A stretch of DNA of 64,000 nt from Bacteroides sp. GTDB lineage: Bacteria > Bacteroidota > Bacteroidia > Bacteroidales > Bacteroidaceae. Under the pieces are notes generated by a model that saw nothing but the letters and a program-made list of their open reading frames with translations, did not search any database and was not told the DNA's origin. Numbering within the stretch: position 1 is the stretch's first letter; every line of letters begins with the position of its first letter. Position numbers and translations under genes: made by a program. The stretch spans positions 82,054 to 146,053 of the forward strand of contig DXWV01000030.1 in assembly GCA_019416685.1 (NCBI GenBank). Direction: 5' to 3'. Shown here in pieces: positions 9,901 to 19,611 of the stretch.

Positions 9901-9908
9901 TACTTTTG
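9901..9908 (+). promoter_or_regulatory. -7 promoter element TACTTTTG ahead of the GH105-GH2 gene
   Basis: Identical to the -7 element at 1237 and 26 nt before the ATG at 9934. No good -33 box, which fits an activator-dependent promoter. Confidence 0.55.
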
Positions 9909-9933
9909 CGTCAGATAACGAAAGCAAAAGAGT

Positions 9934-12900
9934 ATGAACTACAAAATTATCGGATTCTTGTTATTTCTCTCTGTAGGTCTATCTGCGGAGGTACTGTCTG
10001 AAAATGAAAACAATCTAAGAAAGGGCTATGTGAACCTTCCTTTTGACAATAGTGACGTATTGTGTACTTTGCAAAACGTTGCCGACTGGCAATTGGAACA
10101 TTTCACTTATTCCCGGACAGGAACTCCCGGACATTTGCATGACGCTGGCATCGATGCCTGGACAAATGCTACATTTTATCTGGGGCTTTCTCAACTGGTA
10201 CGTCTGTCAGATACCAGCCGATATAATGATTGGCTTTGCCGGATTATAGCGGATACTCATGGACGATTACCAGCCAATTTTGCTGGTCATTCTCAATATT
10301 CTCTTTATCATGCCGATGAGCTTTGTATGGCTCGTTTCTACCTCGATCAATATGAGTTGTCACGGAATCCTCGTTTGGTGGCTTCTGCCAATGAACGTAT
10401 TGATTGGATTCTGGCTCATCCCGCTGACACGATGATGGATTATCGTAATAAACAGACATGGACGTGGAGTGATGCTCTTTTTATGGCACCGCCTGTGTAT
10501 GCCCGTCTGGCTCAAATTACCGGTAATACTGAGTATCTCCGGCAGATGGATCGTAATTTCCGGCGAACATATGCCCATCTCTATGATACTGACGAACATT
10601 TATTTTATCGGGATGATAGTTATCTGGGACGTACGGAAGCTAATGGACAAAAAATATTCTGGGGGCGTGGTAATGGTTGGGTAGCTGCCGGATTGGTTGG
10701 TCTGCTGGAGGTATTACCTTCCGATTCTCCTTATCGCTCTTTTTATGAGCAGCTTTTTAATCAGCTTGTTGTCCGGCTTATCAGTCTGCAGGGAGCGGAT
10801 GGCAGCTGGCACGCCAGTTTACTCGATCCCGATAGTTATCCCGCACCCGAAACCAGCGCAACTGCCTTGATAACTTATGCGTTGGCTTATGGTCTGCGCA
10901 CCGGATTGTTTTTCGGAACAGATTATACCCTTGCGCTGACTCGTGCCTGGCATTCTCTTTGCGCTGCTATTGATGCTGACGGGAAGTTAGGGTGGACGCA
11001 GCCTATTGGTGCCGATCCGAAGAAGGTGACACGTGAAATGACTGCTACTTATGGGGTAGGTGCATTTCTTCTTGCCGGAAGTGAACTCTATCGTTTATTG
11101 ATAGCTCAATCCTCGAGGCAGGTTCACTCTTTCAATGACGGATGGAGTTTCTGTAAGGGGCCTTTTATAGCAGAATCAGTACTGATCAGTACTCCATTTG
11201 TTACGGAATGGGACCCCGTTAAAATACCTCACACATGGAATAATGTCGATATGCAGACCCAACGGAATGATTACTATGCGGGGCCGGCCTGTTATCAAAA
11301 AACGTTTGTTCCGGATCATAGTTTACGTGGAAAGCGTCTTTTCCTTCGTTTCGAAGGAGTAGGGGCGGTAGCTCGTGTCTACGTTAATCAGGGACTTGCT
11401 ATTGAGCATCGGGGAGCTTATTCTGCTTTTGCGGTAGAGATTACCTCTTTACTTGATTTCGGGCGGGAGAATACGATTACTGTTTTTGCTGATAACACTC
11501 CCCGACCCGATGTTATTCCGGTCAATAATAACCTGTTCGGGGTTTATGGTGGTATCTATCGCCCCGTGCAGCTGATTGTGACGGATCGTGTAAATATTGC
11601 CATTACCGATTATGCCTCTCCGGGTGTCTATATAGATCAGTACAAGGTGACTTCCCATGTTGCAGAGATTGCGGTCCGCACAAAATTAGAGAATCGCTAC
11701 AAAGAACCCCGTTCCGTTGTGATGGATTATTTGTTATTTGAGGCTGACGGCACTCTGAAAGAAAAGAAATCACATGAAATCACTCTTTCCCCTCAAGGGA
11801 GACAGACCGATATACAGCCGTTTACCATTCGCAGACCCCATCTCTGGCAAGGATTAGATGATCCGTACCTGTATCGTATTGTTGTCCGGGTTAAGTCCGG
11901 TGGGCATATTGTTGATGAAATAACTCAACCTCTTGGTTTGCGTCATTTCGAACTGCGGGCGGGAGACGGCATGTACCTCAATGGTCGGCGTATTCCTATG
12001 TACGGGGTTTGCCGGCATCAGGACTGGTGGCAATCGGGAAGTGCCCTCACTCCGCAGCAACATGACACAGACCTCTCTATTATCCGTGAATTAGGGGCTA
12101 CCACTATTCGCCTGGCACACTATCAGCAATCGGAATATGTTTATTCGCGTTGTGATAGCATTGGTTTTCTGGTTTGGGCAGAAATTCCTTTTGTGAACCG
12201 CGTCAGTACGCACGAGGCGGAGAATGCAAAAGAGCAATTACGCGAACTGATCCGGCAGAATTACAATCATCCCTCTATTTATGTGTGGGGAGTACACAAC
12301 GAAGTTTACGGTTATGGTGAGGATGATGGGCTTTATACAGACAACACCCGTTTCTCTCCGGTGCTTGCTCTGACTACCGATTTACATGATTTGGCAAAAA
12401 CTGAAGATCCTGTCCGTCTGACTGTCTCTGTAAACGGTCATGCTGCTCCCGGACACGGAGTTAATATGAATACCGATATTCAAGGAATCAATCGTTACTT
12501 CGGCTGGTATGAACGCCGTATTCAGGATCTGGAGCCTTGGATAGAATCGATGGAGCGGGATTATCCCGGTTATCGTATCATGCTCACCGAGTATGGTGCT
12601 GAGGCTAATCCGGAACATCAGGAAGAACTGGTAGGTGATGTTGGTGATTGTTGTGGTTTCGACCGTCGCTATACGGAAGCTTTCGCCACCCGTTTTCATG
12701 AAATTCAGTGGGGAATTATCTCACGCCATCCTTATTTATTGGCCTCTTATGTGTGGAATACGTTTGACTTTGCTACGCCTGCTTCTTCACAGGGTGGAGT
12801 GGAAGCCCGGAATATGAAGGGGCTGGTGACTTTTGACCGGCAGTGCCGGAAAGATCCTTTTTATTGGTACAAAGCCAATTGGAGTAAAGATCCTGTGCTT

Positions 12901-13209
12901 TATATTACTCAGCGACGCGTAGTGGAACGGAGGCAAAAACACACACCTGTGACAGTTTATTCCAATGTGGGTATCCCTCGGTTGTTTGTCAACGAACAGG
13001 AAGTAACAGGAGTTATTAAGGGTACTACCTCTGTTCATTACATCTTTCCGGATGTTGAACTAAAGGAGGGTGATAATCAACTGAGTGTTCGGGCAGGTGA
13101 AGGAGAGAAAGCAATAGAAGATACTATCTACTGGCATTATTCAGGTATCCTTTCACCGGACGTTCCTGTGTATTTCCGGGAGAAAGAAGGAGAACACGTC
13201 GGACTATAA
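9934..13209 (+). CDS. GH105-GH2 fusion: unsaturated glucuronyl hydrolase joined to beta-glycosidase
   Basis: 1091 residues after a signal peptide. Residues about 20-385 form a GH105-like alpha/alpha toroid, with a probable catalytic aspartate in WTWSDALFMAPP (D180) and the motifs FWGRGNGW and DGSWHASLLD. GH105 enzymes release the unsaturated uronic acid left at the end of lyase products. Residues about 398-1091 form a GH2 enzyme: N-terminal HTWNN region, barrel with acid/base E790 (WGVHNEV) and nucleophile E886 (MLTEYGAEA). One chain could therefore remove an unsaturated uronate and then the next beta-linked sugar. A regulated promoter precedes it. The exact sugars are not decidable from sequence; GH88 is a less likely alternative for the first domain. 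Confidence 0.88.
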   Translation: MNYKIIGFLLFLSVGLSAEVLSENENNLRKGYVNLPFDNSDVLCTLQNVADWQLEHFTYSRTGTPGHLHDAGIDAWTNATFYLGLSQLVRLSDTSRYNDWLCRIIADTHGRLPANFAGHSQYSLYHADELCMARFYLDQYELSRNPRLVASANERIDWILAHPADTMMDYRNKQTWTWSDALFMAPPVYARLAQITGNTEYLRQMDRNFRRTYAHLYDTDEHLFYRDDSYLGRTEANGQKIFWGRGNGWVAAGLVGLLEVLPSDSPYRSFYEQLFNQLVVRLISLQGADGSWHASLLDPDSYPAPETSATALITYALAYGLRTGLFFGTDYTLALTRAWHSLCAAIDADGKLGWTQPIGADPKKVTREMTATYGVGAFLLAGSELYRLLIAQSSRQVHSFNDGWSFCKGPFIAESVLISTPFVTEWDPVKIPHTWNNVDMQTQRNDYYAGPACYQKTFVPDHSLRGKRLFLRFEGVGAVARVYVNQGLAIEHRGAYSAFAVEITSLLDFGRENTITVFADNTPRPDVIPVNNNLFGVYGGIYRPVQLIVTDRVNIAITDYASPGVYIDQYKVTSHVAEIAVRTKLENRYKEPRSVVMDYLLFEADGTLKEKKSHEITLSPQGRQTDIQPFTIRRPHLWQGLDDPYLYRIVVRVKSGGHIVDEITQPLGLRHFELRAGDGMYLNGRRIPMYGVCRHQDWWQSGSALTPQQHDTDLSIIRELGATTIRLAHYQQSEYVYSRCDSIGFLVWAEIPFVNRVSTHEAENAKEQLRELIRQNYNHPSIYVWGVHNEVYGYGEDDGLYTDNTRFSPVLALTTDLHDLAKTEDPVRLTVSVNGHAAPGHGVNMNTDIQGINRYFGWYERRIQDLEPWIESMERDYPGYRIMLTEYGAEANPEHQEELVGDVGDCCGFDRRYTEAFATRFHEIQWGIISRHPYLLASYVWNTFDFATPASSQGGVEARNMKGLVTFDRQCRKDPFYWYKANWSKDPVLYITQRRVVERRQKHTPVTVYSNVGIPRLFVNEQEVTGVIKGTTSVHYIFPDVELKEGDNQLSVRAGEGEKAIEDTIYWHYSGILSPDVPVYFREKEGEHVGL

Positions 13210-13219
13210 TGTTACTATT

Positions 13220-13233
13220 ACCTGCCAGCAGGT
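13220..13233. promoter_or_regulatory. 14-bp palindrome upstream of the GH109 gene
   Basis: ACCTGC, two bases, then GCAGGT form a perfect palindrome 65 nt ahead of the GH109 ATG and just after the GH105-GH2 stop. There is no T run, so it is not a typical terminator. It may be an operator; no matching site was seen elsewhere. Confidence 0.25.
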
Positions 13234-13297
13234 GTGTATATTGATAGGAGAAGTAACAGGTAGACCTTTGTATTAGAAACTTAAATAGATTATAGTT

Positions 13298-14680
13298 ATG
13301 AAAAGAAATTTAGTATTGTTTATGCTGATAGGTTTTTGCCTGTTAGGTTGTCAGGAAACTTCCCGACAACAGTTGCCTATTTCCGTTTCTGTACCGGAAC
13401 GTCCGGCCGGGCAGACAGATGTATTAAATCTGGCGTGTGAACCGGTTCCGGAAGTTCGCGTTGCTTTTATCGGTTTAGGGATGCGTGGTCCGGGAGCAGT
13501 CCGTCGGATGACTTACATTCCCGGTGTGAAGATTGTGGCTCTTTGTGATGTAGAAGAAAGCCGTACTAAAGCTGCGAATGAGATTCTTACAGAACGCGGT
13601 TTGCCCAAGGCACAGGAGTTTTACGGAGATACTGCCGTTTGGCGTAAAGTCACTGCATTGCCGGATGTCGATTTGGTATATGTGGCCACTGACTGGCGAA
13701 CCCATGCTATGATGGGGGTGCAAGCTATGAAAGATGGCAAGCATGTTGCGATTGAAGTACCTGCGGCTATGTCAATGGATGAAATATGGGCTTTGGTTAA
13801 TACTTCCGAACAGACGCGGAAGCATTGTATGCAACTGGAGAACTGCGTCTATGACTTCTTTGAATTGACAACACTGAATATGGTGCAACATGGATTATTA
13901 GGTGAGGTACTTCATGGTGAAGGTGCTTATATACATGGGCTTCAACCCTATTGGAATCAGTACTGGAATAACTGGCGTATGGATTTTAACAGGAAACACC
14001 GGGGAGATGTATATCCTACTCATGGCCTGGGACCTGTCTGTTTGGCTATGAATATTCATCGTGGTGATAAGATGAACTATCTGGTTTCCGTGGATACCAA
14101 AGCGGTGGGTAATCCTGCTTTTATCAAAGAATCTACCGGTGAAGAAGTGAAAGATTTCCGGAATGGTGAACATACTTGCACACTGATTCGTACTGAGAAG
14201 GGACACTCTATTCTGATAGAGCATAATGTTACTTCTCCCCGACCTTACAATCGTATGTTTCAGCTGACCGGAACGAAAGGGTTTGCTAATAAATATCCTA
14301 TCGAGGGTTATCTCATTGCTCACGATAAGAATATCGGAGACGGTAGTAATTATGAAAATCTGGAAGAACATGTTTTTATGTCGGAAGAGGAAAAAACGGC
14401 TTTAATGGAAGAGTATAAACATCCTATTGTGAAAGATATTGAGACGCTTGCTAAAGAAGTTGGTGGGCATGGCGGTATGGATTTTATCATGGATTACCGC
14501 TTGATTTACTGTCTGCAAAGAGGGCTTCCCCTTGATATGGATGTCTACGATCTGGCAGAATGGTGCTCTCTGATACCTTTGACAGAAATCTCACTGGATA
14601 ATAATTCTGCTCCGGTTGAAGTTCCGGATTTTACTCGCGGGGCCTGGAATAAGTTGAGCAGTGTGCAGTTTGCACAATAA
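13298..14680 (+). CDS. GH109-type NAD-dependent glycosidase (Gfo/Idh/MocA fold), lipoprotein
   Basis: 460 residues with a lipoprotein signal (GFCLLGC). The Rossmann motif is FIGLGMRGPG near residue 55, followed by features of the Bacteroides GH109 group: EVPAAMSMDE, QLENCVYDFFE and RGDVYPTHGLGPV with the conserved histidine. GH109 enzymes hydrolyse alpha-N-acetylgalactosaminides through a transient NAD-dependent oxidation. Its length of about 460 and the lipoprotein anchor fit the family. It follows the GH105-GH2 gene by 88 nt and is closed by a terminator, so it may be the last gene of this cluster. If the locus targets chondroitin, an alpha-GalNAc enzyme would be unexpected, so another GalNAc-containing glycan is possible. 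Confidence 0.88.
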   Translation: MKRNLVLFMLIGFCLLGCQETSRQQLPISVSVPERPAGQTDVLNLACEPVPEVRVAFIGLGMRGPGAVRRMTYIPGVKIVALCDVEESRTKAANEILTERGLPKAQEFYGDTAVWRKVTALPDVDLVYVATDWRTHAMMGVQAMKDGKHVAIEVPAAMSMDEIWALVNTSEQTRKHCMQLENCVYDFFELTTLNMVQHGLLGEVLHGEGAYIHGLQPYWNQYWNNWRMDFNRKHRGDVYPTHGLGPVCLAMNIHRGDKMNYLVSVDTKAVGNPAFIKESTGEEVKDFRNGEHTCTLIRTEKGHSILIEHNVTSPRPYNRMFQLTGTKGFANKYPIEGYLIAHDKNIGDGSNYENLEEHVFMSEEEKTALMEEYKHPIVKDIETLAKEVGGHGGMDFIMDYRLIYCLQRGLPLDMDVYDLAEWCSLIPLTEISLDNNSAPVEVPDFTRGAWNKLSSVQFAQ

Positions 14681-14717
14681 GAAACAGTTGATAAAATCTA
14701 TATATCCCCCATATAAA

Positions 14718-14757
14718 ATGCCCTCTTCTCTTGATCGAGACAGAGGGCATCTTTTTT
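14718..14757 (+). terminator. Rho-independent terminator after the GH109 gene
   Basis: ATGCCCTCT at 14718-14726 pairs with AGAGGGCAT at 14742-14750, followed by CTTTTTT. The reverse strand also ends in TTTTAT, so it may serve the convergent operon ending at 14835 too. Confidence 0.88.
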
Positions 14758-14834
14758 ACTTATTGCATTGGTCTGAAATACCAGTTGTATTCGGGCAAAG
14801 TGTCGGTTGCATTTATAGACAATGCCGGTGACAT

Positions 14835-16547
14835 TCAGAATCGGAAACTCAGACCGCCCAGGAAGTTAATTCCTTCAGTGGGATAGAGCAGATAACGCTG
14901 GAATTTCTTGTTTAACAGGTTATCCGCCTTTGCATAGACAGAGACTCCTTTAAACAAGTGATAAGTGGCTCCTATACTAAGATCGCTGACGGCGGGGAAG
15001 AATGTTTTGCTAAATCCGTAATATCTTTCGGCCCGCCAGATATATTGATAACCTACATTTAGCCACAGAGCCGGAATGGGATGTATCTCTGCTTTAAAAT
15101 TTAGCTCTGTCTCTGGTTTCATCCACAGAGCGGGATTATAATTCGGGGAAGATACATTATCTGTATAGGCATCACTGGCTTTCCAATGGCGGTAGATACC
15201 TTCACCTGAGAGTGTAAACAAGTCCTTATAGGTATAACTGGCACTGAGTCCGGCATAGATGTTATTTGTTGAAGTTTGCCTCAGGTCAATGAAATTACCA
15301 CCTGTTCCGCCTATCCAGCTATTTTCTATTTGATACAGATCATCTTTAAGATTCTGGTATCCGGCAAAGAGATTAAACCATAAACCGGTTACAGGGCTTG
15401 CTTTGAATCCCAGAGTGGCATTGAGCTGCTCATAGGTATCTCTCACCTCGTTAGAAGGGTCACTGTATGGGTTGTAAATCTCCAATCGGCGAAGGTCATT
15501 GAGGTACCTGCCGCCTGTAGCATTGGCATAGACCACATAACTGTCCGAGAATACATATTGTATGGTTATATCCGGAGAAACACGAAAAGATTTGCCATTA
15601 CCGAAAGAGAAATCAATATTAGCTCCCAGATGCAGTCGCCAATCATCGTTGTTGAATTCGTAGTACGGGTTTAAGTCTACGACGGTACGGCTTTTGAAAA
15701 TGCTCTTTATCTCTTCATCATAAAAGTCTCTTTTATTATGGTAGATGAGGTTGTTCATTTTGAAAGCAATATTTATTTGTTGCTCATCGCTGATGTTTCC
15801 GCTGACAATGGCTTTGGTACGTATTTGCGTCTCATTCACACCACCGAAGAATTGGTTGTGTTGCCGGTCATAAAGCATCAGATTGGTTTCTGCATTAAAC
15901 TGTAACGGTATTGTTTCGTCTGTAGACTTCACTCCGAAATGCAGGTCACCTGAAGTGAACTTCTGTTTCTTGAAAGAAAAACCATAAGGCTCATAGTTGA
16001 AATTACTTAATCCGAAGTGTCCTGCTACATTCAGGTCTATCTTGCCAAATTGATGCAAATAATCGATAGCAGCACGCGTACGGTAGTAATGTGCATCCCA
16101 TTTCCGGGCATCACCGTAGGGCATGTCCAACGTACCGTTCATGCCGTCCATACTGAAGTTTACATTCAGCTTATCCCGGCTTGAAAGGCGAAAAAGATAA
16201 TTACCCAATAAGTCCAGGTTGCCATAGTTACCATATCCGGCGCGTACATATCCCGGTTTACTTGTCGGTTGTACCTCTTTTCCGGTATAAGCCTGCATGA
16301 TTCCCACAGGGATATTGGAGGTAGGGGTAGAACTTATAGCATATTCAACCTCTTTCTTGTTTACTACAGGCTCTTCTACTTTGGGCAAAACGTTTACTTT
16401 AGAGGCATCCAGAATGATAGGATTGTATTCCTGTTCAACCACGACAGTACGGTTCATGGTTGTATCTTTGGATTGGGTTTGCACCTGAGCCAGTGAAGGG
16501 AGTGCGACGAGCACCATTCCCAGGAAGATATATTGATTACGTTTCAT
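14835..16547 (-). CDS. Outer-membrane beta-barrel protein, TonB-receptor-like without plug
   Basis: 570 residues with a signal peptide (ALPSLAQ). After a proline-rich and charged stretch (about 30-90) the chain is an alternating beta-strand pattern ending in SFRF, an aromatic C-terminus typical of outer-membrane barrels; the last third resembles a TonB-dependent receptor barrel (VYAKADNLLNKKFQ). No plug domain or TonB box was seen. It starts 6 nt after the stop of the large TPR gene, so the two are surely co-transcribed and may form one envelope complex. Function is not known to me. Confidence 0.75.
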   Translation of the reverse strand: MKRNQYIFLGMVLVALPSLAQVQTQSKDTTMNRTVVVEQEYNPIILDASKVNVLPKVEEPVVNKKEVEYAISSTPTSNIPVGIMQAYTGKEVQPTSKPGYVRAGYGNYGNLDLLGNYLFRLSSRDKLNVNFSMDGMNGTLDMPYGDARKWDAHYYRTRAAIDYLHQFGKIDLNVAGHFGLSNFNYEPYGFSFKKQKFTSGDLHFGVKSTDETIPLQFNAETNLMLYDRQHNQFFGGVNETQIRTKAIVSGNISDEQQINIAFKMNNLIYHNKRDFYDEEIKSIFKSRTVVDLNPYYEFNNDDWRLHLGANIDFSFGNGKSFRVSPDITIQYVFSDSYVVYANATGGRYLNDLRRLEIYNPYSDPSNEVRDTYEQLNATLGFKASPVTGLWFNLFAGYQNLKDDLYQIENSWIGGTGGNFIDLRQTSTNNIYAGLSASYTYKDLFTLSGEGIYRHWKASDAYTDNVSSPNYNPALWMKPETELNFKAEIHPIPALWLNVGYQYIWRAERYYGFSKTFFPAVSDLSIGATYHLFKGVSVYAKADNLLNKKFQRYLLYPTEGINFLGGLSFRF

Positions 16548-16553
16548 ACTTCG

Positions 16554-19500
16554 TTACTTATTAAGTTTTTCAAGTCTGCTTTCAATCATGCCTTCAATGT
16601 CATCGTTGGCGTGATAGTTCTGTTGCAAGCTCAACAGATATTGCCGTGCATCCAGCTTTTTGTCCATAGCCATGTATACATCCGACAGAAGGACGAAGCT
16701 ACGTGCCAACCAATAAGCGTGGGGAGTACTCCGTTCGATGTAGTCGAGTAACTCTTTCTCGGCTGCGGCATACTCTCCGGCAGTATAGTATTGTTGCGCT
16801 ACCAGATACTTCGCTTCTGCTCCGTAAAGGTTACGGGTATCTTTGGCAAGTGTCTGAAGATCGGCCAATGCTTTCTTGTCAGCTTTTTGGTTCATATAAG
16901 ATTTAGCACGGTAGTAAAGCGCTTCATTCGCCAATTCAGGAGTCAATTTGGCTTCTGCCAGCAAAGCTGTTGCAGCATGAATGGTTTCTGCATCGTCTTT
17001 GATGAGATGTGCACAGCGTAACATTCCTGTTTCTGCCAGCAGACGGCGGTCTGCTGTGGTTGCTTTCTCTTTCAGCATTTTGTAAGATGTTAATGCATCT
17101 GCAAACTGTTGCAGGTTGAACTGAACTTCCGCACGCATTATTAATGCTTCTTCAGAGAATGGATTATCCGGATATTCCAGCAATTTGTCAGAGTGAAGCA
17201 GAATCATATCATAGTTCTTTTGCTCTTTTCCGATGAGGCAAAGGTAATAATGAGCATTCAGGCTAAAGGAACCTTCGGGGAAAGTTTGCAGGTATTTGTT
17301 GAAACTGCTTTTTGCTTCTTCTATGCGTCCGCGTCCATAAATTTTCTCAGCAGCGATGTAAGTTAAAGAATCCTGTTCGCTGGCGTCAAAGCGTATGTTA
17401 CCCGGCATGGAAGCAGCTAATGCGGCAAACTCATCAATGCGGTTCATATCAACATAAAGAGATTTGAGGTCGAGCATTGCCAGACGGGCTTCGTCACTTC
17501 CCGGATATTTGTTGATTACCAGTTTGTAAGCGTCGATCGCCTGATCGTAGTTACCGTCCTGATAATATAGCAGACCGATTTCTGCGGCAGCTTTTCGGCT
17601 GATAGGACTTTCGGGGTATCTGCTCAACAATTCTTTAAAAGAGGCAATGGCCTGGTTGTTGTTATTCATTAATACATACGAACGTCCTTTTTCATAAAGA
17701 GCATTTATAACATAGGGAGATGTGGGGTATTTGCCTGCCAGACGGTTCAGCAGAGTGATTTTGCCGGAATAATCTTTTTGCAGTCCTGACACCAAGGCGA
17801 GTTGGTAGAATGAGTAATCTCCGGAAGAAGCATTCATACTTTCGGCTTGTGCATAATAATGTTTGGCTTCGTCGAAATTACGTTCGTTAAGGAAACAGTC
17901 ACCAATACGATTGTAAGCATCGGCCAGTGCCGTTTTGTTTTCACCCTTTTCCAGTTGTATGTATTTGAGGAACCAGTTGCGTGCCTGTGCATAATCTTTC
18001 TGGTGGAAAGCGGTATATCCCAAATTGTAGTTTGCCAGTGCATACATTTCGTTATTAGTCTGTTCCGTCAGTTGCAGGTATTCTCTGAAATTACGGGCAG
18101 CCTCCGTCATGCGGTTCAGGCGGTAGTAAGATTCTCCGCGCCAGTAGAGGGCATCGGCCTTGGTCTGGCGGTTGTATTGGCCAATAGCAATAGACTGATT
18201 AAAGTAGCCGATTGCCTGCTCAAAAGAAGCATTGGCAAATGCTTGTGTACCGAGTTGGAATAGTATTTTCTGTTTTGCCTCCATGATGCGGGTACCCGGA
18301 TGAGCAATGCGATCAATGGATTTCAGTGCTGCTTCGTAGCTACGGGTGTTCAAATATACCTCAACAAGATAATTGCTTACCATTTCGGTATATTGGGAGT
18401 TGGGGAATTCGTTCAGGAATTTCTCGAAAACGGTTACTGATTCTCCGAATGCAGAGTAGGAGGTCTCGTGAATACACAAGGCATAATTATAAGCAGCCTG
18501 TTCCTTTATTTTCATATCGGCGTTGGAGGCGGCAGCCTGTTCAAAAGCCATACGGGCTTTATTCTTTTCAGCCAGTTGCAGGTAGGAAAGGCCCATATGC
18601 AGATACGCATTCTGTGTCAATGCGTCGTTGATGCCTGTTACCTCTCCCAATGTTTCGGCTGCTTTTGAATATACTCCCGTCTGGAAATAAGAGAGTCCCA
18701 GCATGTAGAGTGCATCCCGGCGCGGAGAAGAATCTCTTTCAAGATAACTCTCAAATGCACTTATTGCTTCGTGATATTTGCGGAAATGATAAGATGCATC
18801 TCCCAGGATGCGGTACATTTCGGCAGCATGTTCATTTTGCGGATATGCCGATAAGTAGTTTTGTGCTACTATCTCGGCTTTATCATAATTTTTTCTGATT
18901 GCGTAAATCTCTGCAATGTAATAGGGTACCAGTGCTTTGTATTTTGGATTATCCTGTAGAGGAAGGAAACCTTTCAAAGCTTCGTCATAGCGTTTCTGAG
19001 TATAGCGTATATAAGAGATATAGTAAGCGCAATCATTGTCGTATTTCTTACTGCTGGCTTTCAGGGTTTCAAACCAGATGGCGGCTTCTTTTACATTCCC
19101 TGTTTTCAAATAGCAGGTAGCCAGCAGATAGGTCATGTCATCCCGCTCTTCATTACCCAGCAGATCCAGTTGGGCAGAGTTGAACAGTGCCAGTGCTTCG
19201 TCATATTTTTCTTCATAAAAATAACCGGCAGCAAGTAAAGCATAAATACGGTTGGCATAAGGAGTATCAGGGTATTGTTCCAGATAATTGCGCAACAGAG
19301 TGATGCTGTTCTTGTCTTTCAGTTCGTATGCCGAACATACCAGCATATATTCTGCTTCTTCGCGCAATGAGGCATTGGGGGCCTGTCTGATAAAAGTTTT
19401 TAATGGTGGAGTAGCTGCTGCATAATTTTTTTGCAGAAACAGATTTCTTCCTTCCTTATATAGATTGACAGGCGAGGTGATTTTTTCGCTTGTTTGTGCC

Positions 19501-19562
19501 GACGTGATGATAGGCGTACAGCATATCAGGGCACATATAAATCGTGAAATTCTTCTTTTCAT
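16554..19562 (-). CDS. Large TPR-repeat protein, exported
   Basis: 1002 residues. A signal peptide (IITSAQ) is followed by tetratricopeptide repeats along nearly the whole length, with many units of the A-x-Y-L-G-x-Y type (AAGYFYEEKYDEAL, GESYYRLNRMTEAA, EKGRSYVLMNNNNQAI). TPR arrays are protein-binding scaffolds. It is the first gene of a two-gene operon with the barrel protein downstream (6-nt gap), and has a good promoter at 19578-19611. A role as the periplasmic partner of that barrel is inferred from the pairing only. Confidence 0.8.
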   Translation of the reverse strand: MKRRISRFICALICCTPIITSAQTSEKITSPVNLYKEGRNLFLQKNYAAATPPLKTFIRQAPNASLREEAEYMLVCSAYELKDKNSITLLRNYLEQYPDTPYANRIYALLAAGYFYEEKYDEALALFNSAQLDLLGNEERDDMTYLLATCYLKTGNVKEAAIWFETLKASSKKYDNDCAYYISYIRYTQKRYDEALKGFLPLQDNPKYKALVPYYIAEIYAIRKNYDKAEIVAQNYLSAYPQNEHAAEMYRILGDASYHFRKYHEAISAFESYLERDSSPRRDALYMLGLSYFQTGVYSKAAETLGEVTGINDALTQNAYLHMGLSYLQLAEKNKARMAFEQAAASNADMKIKEQAAYNYALCIHETSYSAFGESVTVFEKFLNEFPNSQYTEMVSNYLVEVYLNTRSYEAALKSIDRIAHPGTRIMEAKQKILFQLGTQAFANASFEQAIGYFNQSIAIGQYNRQTKADALYWRGESYYRLNRMTEAARNFREYLQLTEQTNNEMYALANYNLGYTAFHQKDYAQARNWFLKYIQLEKGENKTALADAYNRIGDCFLNERNFDEAKHYYAQAESMNASSGDYSFYQLALVSGLQKDYSGKITLLNRLAGKYPTSPYVINALYEKGRSYVLMNNNNQAIASFKELLSRYPESPISRKAAAEIGLLYYQDGNYDQAIDAYKLVINKYPGSDEARLAMLDLKSLYVDMNRIDEFAALAASMPGNIRFDASEQDSLTYIAAEKIYGRGRIEEAKSSFNKYLQTFPEGSFSLNAHYYLCLIGKEQKNYDMILLHSDKLLEYPDNPFSEEALIMRAEVQFNLQQFADALTSYKMLKEKATTADRRLLAETGMLRCAHLIKDDAETIHAATALLAEAKLTPELANEALYYRAKSYMNQKADKKALADLQTLAKDTRNLYGAEAKYLVAQQYYTAGEYAAAEKELLDYIERSTPHAYWLARSFVLLSDVYMAMDKKLDARQYLLSLQQNYHANDDIEGMIESRLEKLNK

Positions 19563-19577
19563 AATTTAGTGTTTTGG

Positions 19578-19611
19578 CAAAAGTACTTGTTTTTGGGGAC
19601 TTTACAGCAAA
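19578..19611 (-). promoter_or_regulatory. Promoter of the TPR/barrel operon
   Basis: On the minus strand TTTG (19608-19611) is followed by 22 nt and TACTTTTG (19578-19585), close to the Bacteroides pattern TTTG-N19-21-TAnnTTTG, 16 nt before the ATG. Confidence 0.6.

Noticed and set aside
1..14750. A complete polysaccharide utilisation locus with SusC/SusD
   Set aside because: No SusD-like lipoprotein or SusC-type receptor is found here; the TonB receptor at 23483 has different partners. The pair may lie left of the window.
17847..18263. 138-codon frame antisense to the TPR gene
   Set aside because: Shadow of regular TPR repeats; composition is rich in Cys and Phe and unlike a real protein.
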